In this document: positions 8,393-16,239 of the stretch, piece by piece | Numbering within the stretch: the first letter of the stretch is position 1 | Layout of the letters: every line of letters begins with the position of its first letter | Assembly (NCBI GenBank): GCA_947627335.1 | Contig: CANQVQ010000012.1 | Coordinates: 1 to 24,063 of the forward strand | Source: an uncultured Clostridia bacterium | GTDB taxonomy: Bacteria > Bacillota > Clostridia > Oscillospirales > CAG-382 | DNA: 24,063 bases | Direction: 5' to 3' | Program-made: the position numbers and the translations under genes | Notes under the pieces: model-generated | Databases searched by the model: none | What the model saw: the letters and a program-made list of their open reading frames with translations, nothing else | What the model was told of the DNA's origin: nothing

Positions 8393-8421
8393 TTGACAAT
8401 TCCGGGAAAGAATGGTATACT
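8393..8421 (+). promoter_or_regulatory. Sigma-A promoter of the GT2-cohesin-amidase-radA operon
   Basis: TTGACA (8393-8398), a 17-nt spacer, and TATACT (8416-8421) with an extended -10 TG at 8413-8414. The element matches the gltA promoter in both hexamers and spacer length. The transcript would have a leader of about 55 nt. Confidence 0.85.
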
Positions 8422-8482
8422 GATACACGGATTATTTTGCGAAGACCGCAAATTCGACCGTCAATTTCTATTGGAGGTTCCT

Positions 8483-9754
8483 ATGCAGACCGCAAGAACG
8501 GTAATCACCATTATCGAAATTGTTTTAACTTGTTTCTTCGCCCTGCTGTTTGTCTATCAGTTTTTTTATACGTTCTATGTCCTGTTCGCACGGGAGAAGG
8601 AAAAGCCGCTGCTTCGGAACAAGCGGAACCGCTTCGGCGTGATCATTCCCGCCCGCAACGAGCAGCAGGTCATCGGGCAGCTCATTGACAGCATCCGCAG
8701 GCAGACCTATCCGTCGGAGCTGATCCGCATTTTCGTCATCGCGGACAACTGCACGGACGGCACGGCGGAGATCGCACGGCAGATGGGCGCTTTCGTGCTG
8801 GAACGGCAGGACCGGGAACTTATCGGCAAGGGGTATGCGCTGGACTACTTCTTCAAGCACCTGCGCGAACGCGGCGACGATTGCGACGCGTACCTCGTCT
8901 TTGACGCGGACAACCTCCTCGACGAACATTTCATCGAGGAGATGAACAACGGGCTGAATCGTGGGTACAAAGCGCTGACCTCCTACCGCAATTCCAAGAA
9001 TTACGGCACCAACTGGATCTCCGCCGGGTACTCCCTCTGGTTCCTGCGCGAAGCGAAGTACCTGAACAACGCCCGTATGCAGCTCAACACCAGCTGCGCC
9101 ATTTCCGGGACCGGCTTCTGCGTCAGCAGGGAACTGATCGAAAAGAACGGCGGCTGGCCGTTCCACCTCCTGACGGAGGACATGGAATTCACGATCAACA
9201 CCATCGTCAACGGCGAGAAGATCGGCTACTGCGGAAAAGCGATGCTATACGACGAGCAGCCGGTCAAATTTTCGCAGTCGTGGAACCAACGTCTGCGCTG
9301 GGCGAAGGGGTTCTATCAGGTGTTCGGTCGGTACGCCGGAAAGCTGTTCAAGGGCATCCTTCACGGGAGCTTTGCCTGCTACGATATGATGGTGACGATC
9401 CTGCCCGGGATCCTCGGGTTCGCCGTCTCCGTCGTCTGCTCGATCGCCGACCTCAGCTTTTGGCTTCTCTATCCCGAAAGCAACAGCCTGCAAAGGGCAA
9501 TCACCATCATGATCATCTTTTTGATCTTCTATTACCTTCTGATGTTCTTTATGGGGCTTCTGACCATGCTGACCGAAGGGGACAACATCAGCGGGTGCTC
9601 CCGCGGACGAAAGCTCTGGTCGATCTTCACGTTCCCGTTCTACATGGCAACGTACCTGCCGATCGCGGTGGTCGCACTGTTCAAAAAAGTCGGCTGGAAG
9701 CCGATCCAACATACGGTGGCAAAGTCCATCGACGACCTGAGCAAGAAGCAATAA
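8483..9754 (+). CDS. Membrane-bound family 2 glycosyltransferase
   Basis: The 423-residue processive-type GT2 enzyme probably polymerises or transfers a sugar at the inner face of the membrane. A long N-terminal membrane helix (about residues 8-35) is followed by the GT-A catalytic domain: VIIPARNEQQVIGQLIDS, the nucleotide-sugar DxD in VFDADN (141-143), the catalytic acid in LLTEDMEF (231-233) and the QRLRW motif (269-273). Three or so C-terminal helices follow (about 305-330, 340-362, 380-402). The QxxRW motif is typical of cellulose, chitin, hyaluronan and poly-GlcNAc synthase relatives, but there is no PilZ domain and the product is unknown. The ATG at 8483 is fixed by GGAGG (8473-8477); the same frame opens upstream of and across the promoter. 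It is the first gene of a five-gene operon. Confidence 0.88.
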   Translation: MQTARTVITIIEIVLTCFFALLFVYQFFYTFYVLFAREKEKPLLRNKRNRFGVIIPARNEQQVIGQLIDSIRRQTYPSELIRIFVIADNCTDGTAEIARQMGAFVLERQDRELIGKGYALDYFFKHLRERGDDCDAYLVFDADNLLDEHFIEEMNNGLNRGYKALTSYRNSKNYGTNWISAGYSLWFLREAKYLNNARMQLNTSCAISGTGFCVSRELIEKNGGWPFHLLTEDMEFTINTIVNGEKIGYCGKAMLYDEQPVKFSQSWNQRLRWAKGFYQVFGRYAGKLFKGILHGSFACYDMMVTILPGILGFAVSVVCSIADLSFWLLYPESNSLQRAITIMIIFLIFYYLLMFFMGLLTMLTEGDNISGCSRGRKLWSIFTFPFYMATYLPIAVVALFKKVGWKPIQHTVAKSIDDLSKKQ

Positions 9755-9779
9755 ATTCGGAAAATAGGGGAAACTTTTC

Positions 9780-11252
9780 ATGACGAAACGGATTTTGGCA
9801 GTTTGTGCGCTTTTGGCGGTGCTTTGCTGCGGCGTCGCCTCGTTCCTGCCCGCAAATGCGGAAACCGGCTGGACCGCCGCACTGAAAATCGAACGGACGG
9901 CGGAGGATACGAACGCGGGCACGGTGACGGTGCGCGTCTCCGTCGAACAGATCACCTGCCAAAGCGGGATCTTCCTTGCCATGTATGACGTGTATTACGA
10001 CACGTCCTCGCTGAAATTGATTTCCTGGGAAAACGCCAAACCGACCGGCTGGAATTTTGCCGACACAACGGCGGAGGACTGGACGAGCGTCAAGGAGGAC
10101 CCGACGCCCCACCTTTCCTACGTCCTCATGAACGCGGGAACGTCGAACGGCGTCAAGCGGAACGGGGAACTGTATACCGATCTGACGTTCAAGGTGCTTT
10201 CAAAAACGGCGAAGTCCGCGTCCGTCACCGTGCGGAATATTCAATTTGCCGACGTATCGAATGAGTCCCTGCAGAATCCGTGTAAGCTGCCGGACCAAAC
10301 CTGCACGATCGGTCTGCACGGCAACGCAAGCACGTCGGTCGTCCCGGTCGAAAGCAGCGGACCCTCCGTTTCGCAAAATCCTTCGACCACAAGCGACACC
10401 TCCTCGCAAAGCGGGACCTCGTCGCAAAGCGGAACGCCCTCGCAAGGCGGGACTTCGTCACAAAGCGGGACGCCTTCACAAGGCGACGCCCCCTCGCAAG
10501 GCGATACCCCTTCGCAGGGCGACACGCCCTCGCAAAACGATACGTCCTCGCAAGGCGACACGCCCTCGCAAAACGATACGTCCTCGCAAAACGGCACGCT
10601 TTCGCAGAGCGATACGTCCTCACAAAACACTGTCACCTCGCAAAGCGGTTCGTCTGCGCAGGGAGACGTGTCCGGCGAGGAGCAATCCGGCTCGGGGGCG
10701 ACGTCCGCCGAATCGGAAAATGCGCACCGCATCTCGATGTATGTTACGGTCGAGGACATTCGGAACGACGCAGGGGTTTCCGGGCTCTCCCTGCAGCTCA
10801 AATATAATGAAAGTTTTCTGCAATACCTCTCCCGCACCTGCATCACGCCGGACGATTGGCTGGATTGGGAGGATCTTTCGACCAAGCCGGACGGGGGAAA
10901 GATGACCCTGTCGGTCGTCTGTCACGACGTGGGGAACGGCGCAAAGGAGGATGGTTCGCTCGGATTTCTGGTGGAATTCGCGTTCAACGGGACGGATTTT
11001 GACCGGAGCATCTTCCAAATCGAGCAGATCCACCTGACCGACGAAACCGGAAAGGAACTGGATTCGGACGGTTGTCGGGTCACCGTCAGCTACGAGATGG
11101 ACGACGTCCCGATGACGGTGGAGGACCTCCAATTGCCGGATCCGTCGGAAGGAAGCCTCTGGAAGATTTTGCTGGCGGTCGCCGCGTCGGTCGTCGTGCT
11201 TGGAGCCGCGACAGCGGGATTCCTGATTTTCAGAAAGAAGAAGTTGTCATGA
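9780..11252 (+). CDS. Membrane-anchored surface protein with two cohesin-like domains and a repeat linker
   Basis: The 490-residue protein is predicted to be exported. It has a signal peptide (1-27, cleavage near ANA-ET), a first cohesin-like beta-sandwich (about 30-180; GTVTVRVSVEQI, YDVYYDTSSLKLISW, GELYTDLTFKVL), then a Ser/Thr/Gln/Gly/Asp linker (185-315) built from 15 hexapeptides (206-295). A second cohesin-like sandwich (about 316-440; GVSGLSLQLKYNESFLQYL, GSLGFLVEFAF), a membrane helix (462-484) and an RKKK stop-transfer tail complete it. Cohesins bind dockerins in cellulosomes, but related modules also occur in surface proteins with no known dockerin partner. Both copies are divergent, so the ligand is open. 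It starts 25 nt after the GT2 gene, and its stop overlaps the next start by 4 nt. Confidence 0.75.
   Translation: MTKRILAVCALLAVLCCGVASFLPANAETGWTAALKIERTAEDTNAGTVTVRVSVEQITCQSGIFLAMYDVYYDTSSLKLISWENAKPTGWNFADTTAEDWTSVKEDPTPHLSYVLMNAGTSNGVKRNGELYTDLTFKVLSKTAKSASVTVRNIQFADVSNESLQNPCKLPDQTCTIGLHGNASTSVVPVESSGPSVSQNPSTTSDTSSQSGTSSQSGTPSQGGTSSQSGTPSQGDAPSQGDTPSQGDTPSQNDTSSQGDTPSQNDTSSQNGTLSQSDTSSQNTVTSQSGSSAQGDVSGEEQSGSGATSAESENAHRISMYVTVEDIRNDAGVSGLSLQLKYNESFLQYLSRTCITPDDWLDWEDLSTKPDGGKMTLSVVCHDVGNGAKEDGSLGFLVEFAFNGTDFDRSIFQIEQIHLTDETGKELDSDGCRVTVSYEMDDVPMTVEDLQLPDPSEGSLWKILLAVAASVVVLGAATAGFLIFRKKKLS
10395..10664 (+). repeat. 15 tandem 18-bp units encoding a Ser/Gln-rich hexapeptide linker
   Basis: Fifteen consecutive 18-bp units encode variants of G/D-T-P/S-S-Q-S/G/N (for example GTPSQG, DTSSQN). 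Units differ at several bases, and the reading frame is kept throughout. The low-complexity linker separates the two cohesin-like domains. The short period and degeneracy make unit number a likely point of length variation between strains. Confidence 0.9.
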
Positions 11253-11827
11253 ACCGTCTGCGTGAATTTTGGTCGACGTATTCCCGAAATATCATCCGTT
11301 TCTGGACCAATCAGCTTGTGATGTCCTTCCTCGGCATCAGCGTCGGACTTGCGACGATCGCGTTGAAGAGCGAAGCCGTGTCGGCGCTCGGGAGCGCTCT
11401 CTGCATCGGGCTTCTTTGCTTCATGCAGTACGACAACCTGTTTCAGCTCGGCGAGAAGCACCATTTCCGCCCGGCGGATGCCAGTCGCCCTGCGAAGTCG
11501 CTCGGTCTGAAGGTCGCACTGCTCGGGTCCTGCCCGCTGTTGCTGGTGATCCTGCTCGGGCTTCTGGTTTCCGTCTTTGCGTCGGACAATGTACAGGTGA
11601 TCTTCATGCTGATCCATATCGCCCTGCACGGCAGCTATCTGTATCCGCTGACCTTCCTTTCGGTGGAGGGGACTATCGGCTGGCTGGGCGGACCGCTCGG
11701 TTGGCTGGTCTGCCTGCTGTTCCTGCTTCCGGAGGTGCTGCTCGCCGGGCTTGGCTATCTGCTCGGCTCGAAGGACCGTCCGCTTCGCACGTTTTTCGGG
11801 ATTCGGTACGGCAAAAAAGGGGAGTGA
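11249..11827 (+). CDS. Small integral membrane protein, family not recognised
   Basis: The 192-residue hydrophobic protein has about five membrane segments: near residues 20-40, 45-60, 85-110, 112-135 and 143-168. It has a basic N-terminus (MNRLREFWSTYSRNIIRFW) and a basic C-terminal tail (GSKDRPLRTFFGIRYGKKGE). Its ATG overlaps the stop codon of the cohesin-like gene (ATGA, 11249-11252), indicating translational coupling and suggesting the two products work together. There is no catalytic motif that I can name. A role as a membrane partner, assembly factor or flippase-like subunit for the upstream surface protein is possible but unsupported. Confidence 0.75.
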   Translation: MNRLREFWSTYSRNIIRFWTNQLVMSFLGISVGLATIALKSEAVSALGSALCIGLLCFMQYDNLFQLGEKHHFRPADASRPAKSLGLKVALLGSCPLLLVILLGLLVSVFASDNVQVIFMLIHIALHGSYLYPLTFLSVEGTIGWLGGPLGWLVCLLFLLPEVLLAGLGYLLGSKDRPLRTFFGIRYGKKGE

Positions 11828-11903
11828 AAGGGCAGGGGAGGCATATCGCACAGCACGTTTTCATACCTTGTAATAAAACGCAAGGTGCAAAGGATGTGCG
11901 CAT

Positions 11904-12677
11904 ATGGAAACCCCTTCGTCCTCGGAATTTCGGGAACCGCGGTTCTTTCTGGTGCTGCTCAGCGTCGTGCTGGTCGCCGTGCTGGTGTTCTATTTCATAA
12001 CGTCCATGGTGACGTCGGTCGGATACCACGCTTTCGCGGAGGCGGACGCGGATCCGGCAGGGGAGTCGCCCGGATTTACGATCATCCTCGACGCGGGACA
12101 CGGCGGGGAGGACCCCGGCGCGGTCGCCAACGGGCTGAACGAGAAGGATCTGAACCTGCAGATTGCCCTGAAAACCGCCGCATTCCTGCGGCTTTCCGGC
12201 TGCAACGTCGTCCTGACGCGCTCGGAGGACCGCTTGCTGTACAACAGCGGCGAAGAAAGCCGAAAAAAGTATTACGACCTGCACAACCGCCTGAAATTCG
12301 CGGAAGATTACCCGGACGCGATCTTCGTCAGCATCCATATGAACAAATTCCCGATGGAAAACTGCCAAGGGCTGCAGACGTTTTATTCCGTGAACGACCC
12401 GCGCAGCGCTCTGCTCGCGGAGGCGCTGCAATCGTCCTCGACGCTCGTCATGCCCGACAACCGACGGACCATCAAATCGGACAATAAGACCATTTTCCTG
12501 CTGAAGAACCTGAAAATGCCCGCCGTGATCGTCGAATGTGGGTTCCTTTCCAATACGACCGACGCGGAACACCTTGCGGACAAATCCTACCAGGACGAAC
12601 TTGCGTTCGCGCTCGCGTCCGGGATCGGGCGGTACTGCGAAGCGGTGCGGGAGGACGGCGGTGCTGCGTCCCCATAA
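11904..12677 (+). CDS. cwlD: N-acetylmuramoyl-L-alanine amidase, CwlD-like
   Basis: Amidase_3-family zinc enzyme that cleaves the bond between MurNAc and L-Ala in peptidoglycan. An N-terminal membrane helix (about residues 14-35) serves as signal anchor, followed by the catalytic domain from about residue 52. Zinc ligands are visible as His in LDAGHGGEDPGA, Glu in LNEKDLNL and His in VSIHMNKFP. The catalytic Glu is in VIVECGFLSN. The length (257) and the QGLQTFYS segment fit the CwlD group, whose characterised members make muramic-delta-lactam in the spore cortex. Placement in a surface-protein operon could instead mean a vegetative wall function, so the symbol is tentative. AAAGGA (11889-11894) precedes the ATG by 9 nt. 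RadA follows 15 nt downstream. Confidence 0.8.
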   Translation: METPSSSEFREPRFFLVLLSVVLVAVLVFYFITSMVTSVGYHAFAEADADPAGESPGFTIILDAGHGGEDPGAVANGLNEKDLNLQIALKTAAFLRLSGCNVVLTRSEDRLLYNSGEESRKKYYDLHNRLKFAEDYPDAIFVSIHMNKFPMENCQGLQTFYSVNDPRSALLAEALQSSSTLVMPDNRRTIKSDNKTIFLLKNLKMPAVIVECGFLSNTTDAEHLADKSYQDELAFALASGIGRYCEAVREDGGAASP

Positions 12678-12692
12678 AACGGGAGGAAAAAG

Positions 12693-14090
12693 ATGTTGAA
12701 AACCAGCTACGTTTGCGAAAACTGCGGGAATGTGACCGCAAAATGGTACGGAAAATGCCCGTCCTGCGGCGCGTGGAACGCCCTTTCGGAGCAGGAAGTT
12801 ACCCCGGAACCGACGCCGTCGCCGAAAGCGCGTCGTGCGCCCGCCCGCAACAATACCCAGACGGTCGAACATTCCAAGGCGCTCCGCATCGACGAGATCA
12901 CCTTTCAGAACGATATTCGCTTCCTGACCGGGCTCGGCGAATTCGACCGGGTGCTCGGCGGCGGATTGGTCGAAGGTTCGGTCGTGCTGATCTCCGGCGA
13001 ACCGGGCATCGGAAAATCCACTTTGCTGCTTCAAATTTGCCAGTTTGTGGGGCAAAAAGCGAGGCTTTTATATGTCACCGGCGAGGAATCCATCTCGCAG
13101 ATCAAGCTGCGTGCGAACCGCGTCGGCGTCGATACGCAGAATCTGCTCGTTTTGAGCGAAACGTCGGTCAATAAAATCATCCCGGAAATCAACACGGTGC
13201 AGCCGGATGTGGTGATTATCGACTCGATCCAGACCATGTACGACGAGAATTATCCGTCCTCGCCGGGTACGATCACGCAGGTCAAGCAGGCGACCATGCA
13301 GTTGATCGCCAAAGCGAAGGAGGACAAGGTTTCCATCCTGATCGTCGGGCACGTCAATAAGGACGGTGCGATCGCCGGACCGAAGGTGCTCGAACATATG
13401 GTCGACGCCGTGCTCTATTTTGAGGGCGACAAACAGCACGCATACCGCATCATCCGTGCGGTCAAGAACCGCTACGGCTCGACCAACGAGATCGGAATGT
13501 TTGAAATGTCGGACGACGGGCTGACGGAGATCGAAAAACCGTCCGAGCGCATCCTCCAGCAGCGTCCGAAGGACGTTCCCGGCAACTGTGCGGCTGCGGT
13601 CATGGAGGGCAGCCGACCGATGATCACCGAGATCCAGGCGCTTTCCTCCAATACGACGTTTCCGTCGCCTCGCAGAATGTCTTCAGGTTTTGATTATTAT
13701 CGGCTGTCGCTGCTGCTCGCGGTCCTTGAGAAACGGATCGGGCTGCGCTTCTCGTCGCAGGACGTTTATCTGAATATCGCAGGCGGACTGCGGATCGACG
13801 AGCCGGCGTGCGATGCCGCCGCCGCGATGGCGCTGCTTTCCAGCTATAAGGAGATCCCGGTGCCGGAAGATCTGATCGTCATGGGCGAAGTCGGTCTCGC
13901 CGGCGAATGTCGCTCCGTCAGCGTGCTGGATCAACGGCTGAGCAACGCCGCACGGCTGGGATTCAAGCGTGCCGCGATCCCGTACCACAACGCGGATCGA
14001 TTGAAGAACGCATACGGCATGGAGATCATTCGTTTGCGGAGCATTTTCGATCTACTGCGTCTGCTGGACGCGCCGAAGAAGGAAGAATAA
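12693..14090 (+). CDS. radA: DNA repair protein RadA (branch-migration ATPase)
   Basis: The 465-residue RecA-like ATPase, also called Sms, promotes branch migration during recombination and repair. An N-terminal C4 zinc finger (Cys8, Cys11, Cys22, Cys25) is followed by a variable Pro-rich linker. The ATPase core has Walker A GEPGIGKST (102-110), Walker B VVIID (173-177) and the family-defining KNRYGS motif (258-263). The C-terminal domain is Lon-protease-like but non-proteolytic (from about residue 300; GGLRIDEPACDAAAAMALLSS and MGEVGLAGE). All diagnostic elements are present and the length is normal. The ribosome binding site is GGGAGG, about 9 nt upstream of the ATG. It is the last gene of the operon, directly before a strong terminator. 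It may also have its own promoter, which I could not identify. Confidence 0.96.
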   Translation: MLKTSYVCENCGNVTAKWYGKCPSCGAWNALSEQEVTPEPTPSPKARRAPARNNTQTVEHSKALRIDEITFQNDIRFLTGLGEFDRVLGGGLVEGSVVLISGEPGIGKSTLLLQICQFVGQKARLLYVTGEESISQIKLRANRVGVDTQNLLVLSETSVNKIIPEINTVQPDVVIIDSIQTMYDENYPSSPGTITQVKQATMQLIAKAKEDKVSILIVGHVNKDGAIAGPKVLEHMVDAVLYFEGDKQHAYRIIRAVKNRYGSTNEIGMFEMSDDGLTEIEKPSERILQQRPKDVPGNCAAAVMEGSRPMITEIQALSSNTTFPSPRRMSSGFDYYRLSLLLAVLEKRIGLRFSSQDVYLNIAGGLRIDEPACDAAAAMALLSSYKEIPVPEDLIVMGEVGLAGECRSVSVLDQRLSNAARLGFKRAAIPYHNADRLKNAYGMEIIRLRSIFDLLRLLDAPKKEE

Positions 14091-14095
14091 GCTGC

Positions 14096-14126
14096 AGCGC
14101 GTCGGAAGCAATTCCGACGCGCTTTT
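14096..14126 (+). terminator. Rho-independent terminator after radA
   Basis: A 12-bp perfect stem (AGCGCGTCGGAA, 14096-14107, with TTCCGACGCGCT, 14112-14123) is closed by a GCAA tetraloop of the GNRA type and runs into TTTT (14123-14126). It begins 6 nt after the radA stop. Confidence 0.9.
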
Positions 14127-14395
14127 CAAACCAAAGTACGAGAAAAGACCGAAAGTGCGAAACGGCGACGTTGCAGTGCGCTTCGCACAGCACGCGAACG
14201 GCAATACATTTTTTCAGTATGCACGACGCAGTGCAGACCGTGATAGTACGGCTTGACCTGAAGGAAGAATGTCCGAATGGTGCATCGGTAAAACGCCACA
14301 GTACGCCTGTAGCACCTCGAACCGCCCCGAACCGCATCCCGAACCGCCCGGCAACGCCCGCGATCCCGCCTTTCCCGCCTGTTCACCCCTCTTTG
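14127..14395. other. Unexplained noncoding stretch between convergent operons
   Basis: No ORF here has a ribosome binding site or recognisable product. The open frames on both strands are Arg/Cys/Ser-rich and look like chance translations. Bases 14320-14390 are C-rich on the plus strand. On the minus strand they show several G-runs (GGCGGGAAAGGCGGG) and three copies of a CGGTTCG-type motif. That could fold or form a G-quadruplex if transcribed, but nothing shows that it is. Confidence 0.4.
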
Positions 14396-14423
14396 ATTAT
14401 ACAAAATTTGCATTTTGTATAAT
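14396..14423. promoter_or_regulatory. Perfect 12-bp AT-rich palindrome (operator-like)
   Basis: ATTATACAAAAT (14396-14407) and ATTTTGTATAAT (14412-14423) are perfect inverted copies around TTGC. Both arms contain TATAAT, one on each strand, but neither has a good -35 at 16-18 nt. It stands out sharply in C-rich surroundings. An operator or a divergent promoter core is possible. It lacks a T-tract, so it is a poor terminator. Confidence 0.5.
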
Positions 14424-14444
14424 GCTGTGTTTCGGAAAGGGGAC

Positions 14445-14487
14445 AAAAAGGGTCTCCGCGCCGGCGCTGAAATGCAGGTCCGGCGCG
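14445..14487 (-). terminator. Possible terminator of the ABC exporter operon
   Basis: CGCGCCGG (14457-14464) pairs with CCGGCGCG (14480-14487) across a 15-nt loop. Reading the minus strand, a run of five T (14445-14449) follows 7 nt after the stem. The T-run is displaced and the loop is large, so efficiency is uncertain. It lies 37 nt past the exporter stop. Confidence 0.5.
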
Positions 14488-14523
14488 TATCCCCCGCAGG
14501 TTTCATTCCGGCTTCTTACCGTT

Positions 14524-16239
14524 TCACGTCGTATCGTGGCGGAACTGCGACTGGTACAGGCGGTCGTATATGCCGTGCTGCGCAAGCAGTTCGTCGTGCG
14601 TGCCGTATTCAACGATGTCGCCATGCTCCATGACGAGGATCATTCCGCATTCGCGGATGGTCGACAGCCGATGCGCGATCAAAAACGTCGTCTTTCCGCG
14701 CATGATCTCCCGGAAAGTCTTGGAAATTCGCATTTCGGTCACAATATCGACGTTGCTGGTCGCTTCGTCCAGAATCAGCATAGGACGGTCCACCAGCATC
14801 ATCCGTGCGATCGCCAGCAATTGCCGCTGTCCGGCGGACAGATTACTGCCCTCCTCCTCGATACGGGTATCGTATCCGTTCGGCAAACGCTCGATAAAAG
14901 CGTGCGCATGAGCGGCTTTTGCGGCGGCGATCATCTCGCCGTCGGTCGCGTTCGGCTTCGCAAACAGCAGATTTTCCCGCACCGTTCCGGCGAACAGCCA
15001 GCTTTCCTGCAGGACCATTCCGAACTGTTTTCGCAGTTCATTTCGGGGTATATTGGATATATCCACGCCATCTATGGTGATTTTCCCGCCGTCCAATTCG
15101 TAGAATCGCATCAGCAGGTTGATCAGCGTGGTCTTCCCCGCGCCGGTCGGGCCGACGATCGCGACCTGCGTTCCGGCGGGAATGTGCATGGTACAGGACT
15201 TGATCAACGGCGTTTTGCCGTCGTAGGAGAAGCGCACCTGCTCGAAGTCGATCTCTCCGTTCGGTTTTTCCGGCAGAGAGCGCGTGCCGTCCGGGGACAT
15301 TTCCGGTTCGTCGAGCAGGGCGAACAGCCGTCGGGCGGACGCCATAGCGCTCTGGACCTGCATGGTCAGCGACGTGATCTCGTTGAACGGCTTGGAGAAC
15401 TGCGACATATAGTTGAGGAATGCGGCGATACTGCCCGGCGACATTCGCACGAGCAGCGCGAAGATCCCAACGAGAACGTACGCCGTGTTATTGACGAACC
15501 GGGTCGTCGGATTGACGAGCGCCGACGCGAACTGTGCGCGGTATCCCGCGTCGTACAGCTTTTTGTTGAGCTGGTCGAACTGTTCCGCCGAACGCCCTTC
15601 GTAGCGAAAAAGTTTGACCGTATGGGCGGAACTGATAAGCTCCTCCGCGTAGGCGTTCACGTCGCCCAGAATCTTCGCCTGTTCGCGAAAACGTTTTTTG
15701 CCGTACTTCGTGATGGCGCGACCGACGAAAAAACAAAGCGGCGTCGCGATCAGCACGACGACGGTCACCCGCACGTCCAAATAGAGCATGAATCCGAGCG
15801 AGATCAGAATGGACGACACCCCGGAGATCAACTGGACGATACTGCTGTTCAGCCCGTCGCTGACCGCCTCGACGTCGTTGGTAAAGCGGGAAATGACGTC
15901 CCCGTGCGGCGTACGGTCAAAATAGGAAAGTGGGAGGCGCGACAGCTTTTCAAACAGGCTCTTGCGGAGCGTATTCGCCGTTTCCTGCGCGACGCGCACC
16001 GCCAGCCGTGCGCTGAGCCACTGGAACAGCACGCCGATCCCGTAAAAAAGCAGCAACGAGAGCAAAAGGGACAGCCACGGCTCCCCCGCGAAGATCGCGT
16101 CGATCGTCGAACCGATGCGCTTCGGCGCAAGGAGCAGGGCGGTATTCCCGAGCAGCACGAGCGCGAAGACCGCGAGCAGCGTCTTTTTCGACCCGCCGAG
16201 CAGACGGAGCAGGCGGCGGAAGGTGCGTTCCTTTTTCAT
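14524..16239 (-). CDS. ABC exporter subunit with consensus ATPase residues (permease-ATPase fusion)
   Basis: The 571-residue half-transporter has a six-helix type I exporter membrane domain (about residues 1-310) followed by the nucleotide-binding domain. Walker A is GPTGAGKTT (363-371), the signature motif is LSAGQ (467-471; Ala replaces the first Gly), Walker B is LILDEATS with catalytic Glu492, and the H-loop has His523 (AHR). It starts inside the stop codon of the partner gene (4-nt ATGA overlap), so the two are translationally coupled. With its partner it forms the pattern of heterodimeric exporters such as BmrCD, LmrCD and TM287/288: this subunit supplies the active Walker B but the degenerate signature. 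The likely role is drug, lipid or peptide efflux; the substrate is unknown. Confidence 0.9.
   Translation of the reverse strand: MKKERTFRRLLRLLGGSKKTLLAVFALVLLGNTALLLAPKRIGSTIDAIFAGEPWLSLLLSLLLFYGIGVLFQWLSARLAVRVAQETANTLRKSLFEKLSRLPLSYFDRTPHGDVISRFTNDVEAVSDGLNSSIVQLISGVSSILISLGFMLYLDVRVTVVVLIATPLCFFVGRAITKYGKKRFREQAKILGDVNAYAEELISSAHTVKLFRYEGRSAEQFDQLNKKLYDAGYRAQFASALVNPTTRFVNNTAYVLVGIFALLVRMSPGSIAAFLNYMSQFSKPFNEITSLTMQVQSAMASARRLFALLDEPEMSPDGTRSLPEKPNGEIDFEQVRFSYDGKTPLIKSCTMHIPAGTQVAIVGPTGAGKTTLINLLMRFYELDGGKITIDGVDISNIPRNELRKQFGMVLQESWLFAGTVRENLLFAKPNATDGEMIAAAKAAHAHAFIERLPNGYDTRIEEEGSNLSAGQRQLLAIARMMLVDRPMLILDEATSNVDIVTEMRISKTFREIMRGKTTFLIAHRLSTIRECGMILVMEHGDIVEYGTHDELLAQHGIYDRLYQSQFRHDTT

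Noticed and set aside
10395..10664. CRISPR-like array of short repeats
   Set aside because: The 18-bp units are contiguous, have no spacers, keep a reading frame and encode a Ser/Gln linker inside a clear gene.
11865..11886. ACCTTG/CAAGGT hairpin before the CwlD-like gene as a terminator
   Set aside because: The stem is only 6 bp with a 10-nt loop and no T-tract follows, so the operon probably continues through it.
14300..14400. tRNA-like GGTTCG motifs on the minus strand
   Set aside because: The GGTTCG-type motif recurs three times about 12 nt apart, but no acceptor, D or anticodon stem can be built around any copy.
14126..14506. Minus-strand 126-codon frame in the gap after radA
   Set aside because: It is Arg/Cys-rich, crosses a terminator stem and the palindrome, and has no Shine-Dalgarno sequence.
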